From NCBI GenBank assembly GCA_021795255.1, contig JAJYPQ010000300.1:1-5545 (forward strand): a stretch of 5,545 nt of DNA, written 5' to 3'. The translations under genes were made by a program, and so were the position numbers. Positions 1 through 5,437 of the stretch are shown here, piece after piece. Position 1 is the stretch's first letter, and each line of letters starts with the position of its first letter. The DNA is from Pseudomonadota bacterium. GTDB lineage: Bacteria; Pseudomonadota; Gammaproteobacteria; Acidiferrobacterales; Acidiferrobacteraceae. The notes under the pieces are model-generated. The model did no database searches, was not told the origin of the DNA, and saw only the letters and a list, made by a program, of their open reading frames with translations.

Positions 1-434
1 GGGTCTTTGGGCGCTTGGAGCAGACCCGCCTTACTGGATCGACTGAGAGACCCCATTTCATAAGTTTCCCTGGCCGGCGTAGCGACGCCATCGAAGTCGT
101 GCTGGACCGAAGCCAACGGAACCCCGACCTTAACCGCGGGGCTATTCGCGCTCAAGGTGAGACTCGTCGTGCTCGCAAAGAGCGGGTTGGCGACAATCGA
201 CTGCTTATCGAGGCCAACGTCCTGCCGCCAGGTCGCAATATTGATGCCACACAGGTTCTTGTCGTCCCACTCAAACATCACCCCTGCCGGGTCGGAGTCC
301 ATATTGTGGTTGATGTGCAAGGTGGCATAGTTGGTGATGGCGTCGGGGGCTATCACCACCACGGGTCGATTGGTCAGATCCTCGATGATGTTGTTGTGCA
401 CAAACACATTGGTACCCGCCTGATCGCGTATCGG
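1..434 (-). pseudogene. C-terminal remnant of a right-handed beta-helix (choice-of-anchor Q-like) protein
   Basis: Reading the minus strand from 434 gives 144 open codons that run off the left edge. The residues show the pattern of parallel beta-helix proteins. There are Asn-rich rungs (GTNVFVHNNIIEDL near residues 7-20, TLHINHN near 38-44), then W..DVGLD.QS.VANPLF (residues 69-86), L.L.ANSPAVKVGVPL (92-107) and DFDG.ATPARETYEMGSL (113-130). That order matches the usual C-terminal end of secreted or surface polysaccharide-binding or lyase-like beta-helix proteins (DPLF, SPAID.G, DFDG, DIGAYE). An in-frame TGA at 435-437 closes the frame upstream, so the signal peptide and most rungs are missing. 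GTG codons at 405-407 and 399-401 are possible but unconvincing starts. Family assignment is from seen motifs; calling it a broken relic is inference. The enzyme activity, if any, cannot be told. Confidence 0.62.
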
Positions 435-536
435 TCAGATAGGCGTTTCGGACCAGTGCTGGTCGCGGCGGGACACGCGACTAAGGGCGGCCGGGAATTC
501 AGATGAGCGGGGAGAAATTTTTATGCTTATGGCAAT

Positions 537-559
537 CTTGAAGGGCCTTTCAAGCCCTT
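537..559. repeat. Two overlapping, mutually exclusive inverted repeats
   Basis: CTTGAA (537-542) is complementary to TTCAAG (549-554), and AAGGGC (541-546) is complementary to GCCCTT (554-559). Both stems are perfect six-mers and share bases, so only one can form at a time. The second stem includes two bases of the TAA that ends the minus-strand ORF at 558-560. Neither strand has a run of T after the stem, so a classical intrinsic terminator is not supported. The function is unknown and the match may be chance. Confidence 0.4.
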
Positions 560-860
560 AGTTGATGCCTGCCAAAGTGGCCGCATCGCCTCCCCGCACC
601 GACAGCGCCATCCTGTCTGGGCATTCTACCCGATAGATCGAGAGGTCGCGGCCAAAGGCCATGGCCACAGACCCCGAGCCGTGAAAAGACGGGGCACAGG
701 AACGCCACCAGGTAAGGGCCGAGCGGTATCCCGGTCGCAATGCCCTCACCCGCTTTACGGCCTCGCCCCCGAGTCGCCACCCCGTGAGGGCAGCTACGCT
801 GGGCGGGGATTTTGGGCTGCCTGGCCTTGGGTATGGCGAACCGCGCGACTTTTGGACGGG
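558..860 (-). CDS. Doubtful hypothetical ORF, possible gene fragment
   Basis: This minus-strand frame is open from after a TGA at 861-863 to a TAA at 558-560, about 100 codons. The first usable start is GTG at 747-749, giving 63 residues. The end of the product (VAMAFGRDLSIYRVECPDRM, then ...DAATLAGIN) has a balanced composition, and third codon positions are mostly G or C, as in the real genes here. The upstream half is rich in Pro, Ser and Arg and looks less like a folded protein. I recognise no family. No clear ribosome binding site precedes the GTG. It could be the 3' end of a decayed gene, a small real protein, or a chance ORF. A second minus-strand frame (550-864) overlaps it and has a poorer, Arg/Pro/Gly-rich composition. 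Confidence 0.2.
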   Translation of the reverse strand, partial: PVQKSRGSPYPRPGSPKSPPSVAALTGWRLGGEAVKRVRALRPGYRSALTWWRSCAPSFHGSGSVAMAFGRDLSIYRVECPDRMALSVRGGDAATLAGIN

Positions 861-901
861 TCAAGAAATGGGGCGCGCCGCCTAAGAGAATGCGCTATCT
901 C

Positions 902-936
902 TTCTCGTCCCATCTTGCCCTCGGTATAATCGCGCC
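902..936 (+). promoter_or_regulatory. Sigma-70-like promoter of the esterase/agu operon, predicted leaderless
   Basis: A perfect -10 hexamer TATAAT lies at 925-930. With a 17-base spacer, the -35 region would be 902-907 (TTCTCG), which matches TTGACA at only three positions, so the -35 is weak. Transcription normally starts about seven bases after the -10, which falls on or next to the A of the esterase ATG at 937. No Shine-Dalgarno sequence is visible between the -10 and the ATG. The exact consensus and its placement are seen; the leaderless transcript is inferred. No operator could be recognised. Confidence 0.6.
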
Positions 937-1641
937 ATGAGCTTCTTTCAGAGGGCCCCCCTCCAATATGCGACGAGCCCCCATCCTGAGCATGCCCTGA
1001 TCTGGCTCCACGGTCTCGGCGCTGACGGCTATGATTTCGCGGGCTTTGTCGAAGCCTTGGCGGGTATAAGTAAAACCGGCCTCCGCTTTGTCTTCCCGCA
1101 CGCGCCCATCCAGCCTGTGACCTTGAACAATGGCGCGACAATGCCGAGTTGGTTCGATCTCTACGGCACCCGCCCGGAAGACCCGCAGGATGAGTTCGGT
1201 ATACGTCGCGCCCGCGAGGCGATCTCGGGCCTGATCCAGGAACAACAACAGCGCGGGATCCCAAGCGAACGGATCATATTGGGCGGCTTCTCGCAGGGTG
1301 GCGCTTTGGCCTTGTATACGGCCCTGAGCGGTCCCCATCGCCTTGCCGCCACAGTCGGTCTATCGACCTACTTGCCGCTGGCCCCCCGCTTTGGAAGCGA
1401 ACTCCGCGCCCGCAACAAAACCACCCCCGTGTTTCTCGGTCACGGCATTGAAGACCTCACCCTTCCCTATGATTTTGCCCTACTGTCGCACGCCGTCCTG
1501 ACGCAGTCTGGGGTCGCGGCCGAACTGCACAGCTACCCCTTAGGCCACAGTGTCAGCGCCGAGGAGATTCAAGACCTGCGCCGATTCTTGACCAATGCCC
1601 TGGCTGCCGCCAGTCTTGGCGCTGACGGCACAAGCGTCTAA
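937..1641 (+). CDS. Carboxylesterase / acyl-protein-thioesterase-like alpha/beta hydrolase
   Basis: The 234-residue protein belongs to the phospholipase/carboxylesterase family (Abhydrolase_2; Pseudomonas EstB-like) and has the usual length of about 220 residues. These cytoplasmic serine hydrolases cleave short acyl esters or thioesters. Visible landmarks are the oxyanion-region motif LIWLHGLGADGYDF (21-34), FPHAP (53-57), MPSWFDLYG (69-77), the nucleophile elbow GFSQGG with Ser119, GHGIEDLTLP with Asp173, and YPLGHSVS with His204. This gives a complete Ser-Asp-His triad. There is no signal peptide or membrane segment. The ATG at 937 fits the family start and sits just after a TATAAT, with no ribosome binding site. 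The gene opens the operon and lies 30 bases before aguA. Its natural substrate is unknown. A direct part in polyamine metabolism is not shown, and the linkage may be only co-transcription. Confidence 0.9.
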   Translation: MSFFQRAPLQYATSPHPEHALIWLHGLGADGYDFAGFVEALAGISKTGLRFVFPHAPIQPVTLNNGATMPSWFDLYGTRPEDPQDEFGIRRAREAISGLIQEQQQRGIPSERIILGGFSQGGALALYTALSGPHRLAATVGLSTYLPLAPRFGSELRARNKTTPVFLGHGIEDLTLPYDFALLSHAVLTQSGVAAELHSYPLGHSVSAEEIQDLRRFLTNALAAASLGADGTSV

Positions 1642-1659
1642 GATCGCAGCCCCAACCCT

Positions 1660-1663
1660 AGGA
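1660..1663 (+). promoter_or_regulatory. Ribosome binding site of aguA
   Basis: AGGA lies eight bases before the ATG at 1672 in the 30-base gap after the esterase stop. It supports that start. No promoter or terminator is seen in the gap, so aguA is probably read from the esterase promoter. Confidence 0.55.
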
Positions 1664-1671
1664 TTCCCGCC

Positions 1672-2745
1672 ATGGCCATCATCCCCATTCGACGCGACGA
1701 CACCCCGACACGGGTGGCGCGGCTGCCCGCGGAGTGGGAGCCGCAATCGGGAGTCATGTTGACGTGGCCCCACGCCTTCGGTGACTTTGCGCCCCACTTG
1801 GCCGATGCTGACCACACATTCGCCCTGATCGGAGCGGCGATCAGCCGCCACGAGCGGCTACTCATCGCCGCCCATGACCCGGACCACAAGACCCATATCT
1901 TGGGACAGCTTCGCCGCGCGCACGCTGACCTGTCGCGAGTTTGCATCGAGACGGTCCCGTCGGACGACGTATTTGTCCGCGATCATGGGCCAATAACGGT
2001 TGAGACCCCGGCAGGACCAGTCCTGCTCGATTTTCGTTTCAACGGCTGGGGCGGGAAGTACGCGCACAGCCAAGACAACGCCCTTAGCGCCGCCTGGCGC
2101 GACCTTGGGACATTCGGCACCACGACTTTCGAGACCATCGATCTCGTCTTGGAGGGGGGCAGCATCGAATCCGACGGCCAAGGCACGCTACTTTTGACCA
2201 CAAGTTGCCTCTTATCGCCCTCTCGCAATCCCAAACTGACGCGTCCGGACCTCGAACAGACCTTAAAACGGACCCTGGGCTGTGATCGCCTTCTCTGGCT
2301 CCAACACGGATATCTGGCGGGTGACGATACCGACGGCCATATTGATACCCTGGCACGCTTTTGCGACCCGGAAACCATCGCTTACTGCGCCTGCCCATCC
2401 CGTGACGACGAGCACTACCAGGAACTTAGCGCCATGGAGACCGAGCTTCAGGGGTTTGTGACTCGAGATGGCCGCCCCTATCGGCTCGTTCCCCTGCCCT
2501 GGCCGTCGGCGAAGCTCGACACCGAGGGCGAGCGCATGCCTGCGACCTATGCCAACTTCCTTATCCTCAACGAGGCCGTCCTTGTACCCACCTATGGCGA
2601 CCGTCGTGATACCGAGGCGCTGGCGACGTTGGCGCACTGCTTCCCCGATCGTGAGATAGTCGGCATACCCTGCCTGTCCCTCATAGCCCAGCATGGGAGT
2701 CTCCATTGCGCCACCATGCAATTACCACAGGGGGTGCTCCCATGA
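1672..2745 (+). CDS. aguA: Agmatine deiminase
   Basis: The 357-residue protein is a member of the Porphyromonas-type peptidylarginine deiminase family (PF04371), whose bacterial members are mostly agmatine deiminases of about 340-370 residues. Such enzymes hydrolyse agmatine to N-carbamoylputrescine and ammonia in the cytoplasm. The guanidino-modifying-enzyme residues are visible: DDVFVRDHGPITV (98-110, Asp104), FNGWGGKY (123-130), LEGGSIESDG (160-169, Glu161), GDDTDGHIDTLARF (217-230, His223 and Asp225), and GSLHCATMQLPQ (342-353) with the nucleophile Cys346. The Cys motif reads HGSLHC where many homologues have GGGN(I/L)HC, and RDHGP replaces the commoner RDTGP or RDFGP. The core catalytic residues are all kept. 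The next gene encodes the next enzyme of the pathway and overlaps this stop codon, which strongly supports the agmatine assignment over protein-arginine deimination. Confidence 0.93.
   Translation: MAIIPIRRDDTPTRVARLPAEWEPQSGVMLTWPHAFGDFAPHLADADHTFALIGAAISRHERLLIAAHDPDHKTHILGQLRRAHADLSRVCIETVPSDDVFVRDHGPITVETPAGPVLLDFRFNGWGGKYAHSQDNALSAAWRDLGTFGTTTFETIDLVLEGGSIESDGQGTLLLTTSCLLSPSRNPKLTRPDLEQTLKRTLGCDRLLWLQHGYLAGDDTDGHIDTLARFCDPETIAYCACPSRDDEHYQELSAMETELQGFVTRDGRPYRLVPLPWPSAKLDTEGERMPATYANFLILNEAVLVPTYGDRRDTEALATLAHCFPDREIVGIPCLSLIAQHGSLHCATMQLPQGVLP
2729..2734 (+). promoter_or_regulatory. Ribosome binding site of aguB inside the end of aguA
   Basis: AGGGGG lies seven bases before the ATG at 2742. 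It decides the start: the in-frame TTG at 2706 would add twelve residues that the amidohydrolase family does not have and would overlap aguA by 40 bases. Confidence 0.7.
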
Positions 2746-3620
2746 CGCTTACCGTAGCGCTAATTCAGCATGCCGGTTTAGGGCCGTCCACGGAGGTCTT
2801 CGGGCACATCGAGGCCGGCTTGCGCCGCGCGCATGCCGGGGGCGCCAAACTCGCCCTCCTGCAGGAACTGCATAATGGGCCGTACTTCTGCCAAACTGAA
2901 GACCAAACGGTCTTTGCCAACGCCGAATCCATCCCGGGCCCTACTACCGACCGGCTCTCGAGATTGGCCGCCGAGCTTTCGCTCGTGATCGTAGCCTCGC
3001 TTTTCGAACGCCGCGCGCCAGGCCTTTATCACAACACGGCGGTGGTGTTCGAGAAAGACGGTCGGCTCGTCGGGAGTTACCGGAAGATGCATATCCCTGA
3101 CGACCCCGGCTTTTATGAAAAATACTACTTTACCCCCGGTGACGGTGGCTTTTCACCGATTAAAACCAGCGTCGGACGCTTAGGCGTAATGGTCTGTTGG
3201 GATCAGTGGTATCCAGAGGCGGCCCGGCTTATGGCACTCGCCGGCGCCGATATGCTGCTCTACCCCACTGCCATAGGCTTCGACCCGCGCGACGACGCCT
3301 CCGAGCAACTACGCCAAAAAGAGGCCTGGGAGCTTGTGCAACGCGGACACGCCGTCGCAAACGGCATCCCGATCCTGACCTGCAACCGCTGCGGCTTGGA
3401 ACCAGACCCCAGTGGCGCTACAGCCGGCATCTCCTTCTGGGGCGGGAGCTTTGTCTGCGGCCCACAAGGCGAATGGCTCGCGCGCGCCGGCCACGACCCT
3501 GAGGTGCTTTTGACCGCGATCGATCTGGCGCGCACCGAGGCTGTTCGCCAGATCTGGCCGTTCCTTCGCGACCGACGCATCGATGCCTACTCGGACCTCC
3601 TCAAGCGTTATCGCGATTGA
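2742..3620 (+). CDS. aguB: N-carbamoylputrescine amidohydrolase (nitrilase superfamily)
   Basis: The 292-residue protein hydrolyses N-carbamoylputrescine to putrescine, CO2 and ammonia, completing the agmatine route to putrescine begun by AguA. It has the standard nitrilase-fold Glu-Lys-Cys triad: Glu42 in LLQELHNGPYFC, Lys115 in YRKMHIPDDPGFYEKYYF, and Cys152 in GVMVCWDQWYPEAARLMALAGAD. The substrate-side motifs YFTPGD (129-134), LLYPTAIG (172-179), CNRCGLEPD (214-222) and the tail IWPFLRDRRIDAY (271-283) are typical of the AguB subfamily. The length matches the family (about 290-300), and there is no signal peptide. The ATG overlaps the aguA TGA as ATGA, predicting translational coupling and matched amounts of the two enzymes. 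The TGA stop in turn overlaps the next ATG. No arginine decarboxylase is in the window, so agmatine must come from elsewhere. Confidence 0.95.
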   Translation: MTLTVALIQHAGLGPSTEVFGHIEAGLRRAHAGGAKLALLQELHNGPYFCQTEDQTVFANAESIPGPTTDRLSRLAAELSLVIVASLFERRAPGLYHNTAVVFEKDGRLVGSYRKMHIPDDPGFYEKYYFTPGDGGFSPIKTSVGRLGVMVCWDQWYPEAARLMALAGADMLLYPTAIGFDPRDDASEQLRQKEAWELVQRGHAVANGIPILTCNRCGLEPDPSGATAGISFWGGSFVCGPQGEWLARAGHDPEVLLTAIDLARTEAVRQIWPFLRDRRIDAYSDLLKRYRD

Positions 3621-4897
3621 TGACCCGGAGCCTATACGCCGCGAGCGGCGTCCTTCTCGAGCGCATCCTCCGAGAAACGGCGGCTGCCGATGCCCTCATG
3701 GATCGCTTCTTTCGCAACGAACCTGGGCTCGGTTCCAAAGACCGTGGCCTCATTGCGGAAACCGTATACGGATGTTTGCGCCACTATCGCCAACTCTCTG
3801 CTATAGCGCAAAGCACAGACCCGTCCCTGATTGTGGCGGCCTTTTTGGCCCTTCACGGCGGCTATCATGCCCGGCAACTGAAGGACCTTGGCATCGCGCG
3901 CGCCGAGGCCCTGGTCACGGCCGCCCGTACGCCCCACCCTTCCTGGTCCTTTGGGATTACGGCAAGCCTTCCCGACTGGCTTGCCCATCGATTCCAACAT
4001 GAGTTATCGGAGCCCGAAGCCCATGCGCTCGGCGCCGCGCTGCTCCAGCCGGCACCTCTCGATGTCCGCGTCAACACGCTCAAAACGGACCGCGAGGCCC
4101 TGCGTGCGGCCCTACTCGGGGCCGGTCACGAACTGGGCCCGACGCCCCTCTCCCCTTGGGGTTTGCGCCGCACTTGGCGTGCGCCGCTCTTCCAAACCCC
4201 CGGATTCAAGGCCGGCCACTTCGAGATCCAAGACGAAGGCAGTCAGTTGATAGCCCCGCTTCTCGAACCTCGGCGAGGTGAGCGGATCGTGGATTACTGC
4301 GCGGGCGCCGGCGGCAAGACCCTGCATCTGGGCGCCCTTATGAGCAATGGCGGCACCCTCTACGCTTGCGATACCTCGCAAAAACGCCTTGACCGCTTAA
4401 AGGAACGAGTGGTACGCGCCGGCCTCGATAATGTCCGCATCCTCACCATCACTGGGGGCACCGACACCAAGTTAAAGCGGCTGCACGGGAAGATCGATCG
4501 GGTGCTCGTCGATGCCCCCTGCAGCGGGACCGGGACCTTGCGGCGCAGCCCCGACGTCAAGTGGCGACTCACAGAGGGTCGTGTTCGGCAATTGGCGCAA
4601 GAGGCCTTGCAAATCTTGATTCATGCGAGCCATTTGGTGCGTCCGGGTGGCCGCCTCGTATATGCCACCTGCAGCCTGCTTAAAGAAGAGAATGAGGATG
4701 TCATTCAAGCCTTTCTGGATCAAACGCCGTCTTTTAATGCGCTTGCGACCGAGGACATATTAATACGCCGAGGCATAGGCTTGGCCCCATCGGCACAGGA
4801 TCGGGCCCTGCGGCTTTGGCCTCACGTCCACGGCACCGACGGCTTCTTTGCGCAGGCCCTCGAGAAACGACTAGAGACGCAAACGGCCTCGACCTAA
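3620..4897 (+). CDS. RsmB/NOP-family rRNA (cytosine-C5)-methyltransferase
   Basis: The 425-residue protein is a SAM-dependent RNA m5C methyltransferase of the Nol1/Nop2/Sun group. Residues about 1-125 form a helical, NusB/RsmB-like N-terminal domain (KDRGLIAETVYGCLRHYRQL, 40-59). The linker LDVRVNTLK (147-155) and FEIQDEGSQLIAPLL (201-215) lead into the Rossmann-fold domain. Motif I is VDYCAGAGGKT (224-234). Motif IV is VDAPCSGTGTLRRSPDVKW (297-315) with Cys301. Motif VI is VYATCSLLKEENEDV (347-361) with the catalytic Cys351. The product ends near G(T)DGFFAQALEK (405-415), as in RsmB. Length fits RsmB (about 430), which methylates C967 of 16S rRNA. The fmt/def neighbours common for rsmB are absent, so this may be a paralogue with another target, and I give no symbol. 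The ATG at 3620 shares its A with the aguB stop (TGATG). No ribosome binding site is obvious, so translation probably depends on coupling. Confidence 0.9.
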   Translation: MTRSLYAASGVLLERILRETAAADALMDRFFRNEPGLGSKDRGLIAETVYGCLRHYRQLSAIAQSTDPSLIVAAFLALHGGYHARQLKDLGIARAEALVTAARTPHPSWSFGITASLPDWLAHRFQHELSEPEAHALGAALLQPAPLDVRVNTLKTDREALRAALLGAGHELGPTPLSPWGLRRTWRAPLFQTPGFKAGHFEIQDEGSQLIAPLLEPRRGERIVDYCAGAGGKTLHLGALMSNGGTLYACDTSQKRLDRLKERVVRAGLDNVRILTITGGTDTKLKRLHGKIDRVLVDAPCSGTGTLRRSPDVKWRLTEGRVRQLAQEALQILIHASHLVRPGGRLVYATCSLLKEENEDVIQAFLDQTPSFNALATEDILIRRGIGLAPSAQDRALRLWPHVHGTDGFFAQALEKRLETQTAST

Positions 4898-4917
4898 GCA
4901 AACGATGTCTTGCCCCA

Positions 4918-5388
4918 TCAACCGCGCAAAAGATCGATCTCGGCCTCACGGCGTGCCACAAGACCCGGCAGAATCCGGCCGCCAGCATAGACCCAACGCC
5001 GCAATTCGTGGGCCACGGCCTCCCAGTCTTCGGAATTTACCCGTCGCCTTAGGGTACTTTGGGCAAGCCGCCCGGCGCCCATATTGAACGTGAAGTCGAC
5101 AAGCGCTGCGAGTCGCCCTGAAGGGCCGTCGGCCAAGACCGGACAAAGGCTAAGGACGGCCTCTTGGGCCTCCTCCAGATCGGCATGCAGATAAACCAGG
5201 GCCTCAGTTCTCGTAATCGGCGGGTGGTCCGAGCCGCAGCGATGCCCGTAGCCTATCGTCCAATAGCCTCCCGGGCAACGATAGGGGCGGGCGTGCGCCC
5301 CTCCGTCAGCCACCTGCACGGCATGGAAGCCCTCGAACCGACAAGCAAGTTCGACGGCGGCCTCCGGTACCTTAGGGCCGTGTGTCAT
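4918..5388 (-). CDS. Phage-type lysozyme (GH24 endolysin, muramidase)
   Basis: The 156-residue protein is a T4-like/P21-like phage lysozyme that cleaves the MurNAc-GlcNAc bond of peptidoglycan. The triad is Glu19 in CRFEGF, Cys38 in PYRCPGGYWTIGYGH, and Thr44 in the same motif. Cys replaces the Asp of T4 lysozyme, as in many prophage endolysins. Further family blocks are DHPPITRTEALVYLHADL (54-71), LAALVDFTFNMGAGRLAQSTL (93-113) and RRWVYAGGRILPGLVARREAE (130-150). The length is normal for single-domain endolysins. The N-terminus has no signal peptide or membrane anchor, so export would need a holin, which is not seen. The ATG at 5386-5388 follows a GGGGGAGG tract. The gene converges on the methyltransferase gene with a 20-base gap. 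It is probably a prophage lysis gene, a prophage remnant or a domesticated lysozyme; no other phage gene is recognisable here. Confidence 0.93.
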   Translation of the reverse strand: MTHGPKVPEAAVELACRFEGFHAVQVADGGAHARPYRCPGGYWTIGYGHRCGSDHPPITRTEALVYLHADLEEAQEAVLSLCPVLADGPSGRLAALVDFTFNMGAGRLAQSTLRRRVNSEDWEAVAHELRRWVYAGGRILPGLVARREAEIDLLRG

Positions 5389-5390
5389 AC

Positions 5391-5398
5391 CCTCCCCC
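5391..5398 (-). promoter_or_regulatory. Ribosome binding site of the lysozyme gene
   Basis: On the minus strand GGGGGAGG ends two bases before the ATG. The purine tract is strong but close to the start; the five Gs may pair with the anti-Shine-Dalgarno at a better distance. It abuts the inverted repeat at 5399-5427. Confidence 0.5.
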
Positions 5399-5427
5399 AG
5401 GCGAGCCCCGCCACCGGTGTCTCGCCT
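5399..5427. repeat. Inverted repeat upstream of the lysozyme ribosome binding site
   Basis: AGGCGAG (5399-5405) is perfectly complementary to CTCGCCT (5421-5427), with a 15-base loop. The loop contains the perfect 8-bp palindrome CACCGGTG (5412-5419). No T-run follows on either strand, so this is not a standard terminator. Its position in the short gap between two minus-strand ORFs and next to the lysozyme ribosome binding site allows a role in mRNA structure or protein binding, but no function is shown. Confidence 0.45.
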
Positions 5428-5437
5428 CGGGATATCC

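Larger units (their letters stand above)
435..936. other. Gene-poor stretch between the beta-helix remnant and the esterase operon
   Basis: About 500 bases hold no gene that I recognise. Short ORFs exist in several frames on both strands, which is expected by chance in GC-rich DNA. None has a recognisable domain. The most protein-like is the minus-strand frame at 558-860, listed separately. A short AT-richer patch lies near 515-540, followed by overlapping inverted repeats at 537-559. The right end carries the promoter of the downstream operon. Confidence 0.6.

Noticed and set aside
15..506. Long plus-strand ORF of 163 codons
   Set aside because: It is the antisense shadow of the minus-strand beta-helix remnant, whose conserved motifs (ANPLF, NSPA, DFDG) are on the other strand; the plus product has no recognisable family.
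537..560. Intrinsic terminator for the minus-strand ORF or the left region
   Set aside because: Stems are short and no T-run follows on either strand.
681..929. Plus-strand ORF before the esterase
   Set aside because: Its composition is rich in Arg, Pro and Gly, it has no ribosome binding site, and it shows no family motif; it overlaps the minus-strand frame and looks like chance.
794..1338. Long minus-strand ORFs overlapping the esterase gene
   Set aside because: They are antisense to a complete esterase with an intact triad and have no recognisable domains.
1018..1629. 12-bp direct repeat GGCGCTGACGGC at 1018-1029 and 1618-1629, exactly 600 bases apart
   Set aside because: Both copies encode GADG within the same gene in a GC-rich background; only two copies, and the flanking bases diverge, so chance is likelier than a mobile or recombination signal.
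2706..2741. In-frame TTG start for aguB twelve codons upstream
   Set aside because: The ATG at 2742 has AGGGGG at good distance, gives the usual family N-terminus and forms the ATGA overlap.
3617..3619. TTG start one codon before the methyltransferase ATG
   Set aside because: The ATG immediately after it is the better codon and gives the common TGATG overlap.
4931..4940. Palindrome AGATCGATCT near the lysozyme stop
   Set aside because: It lies inside lysozyme codons for the conserved E-I-D-L tail and is too short to claim as a site or terminator.
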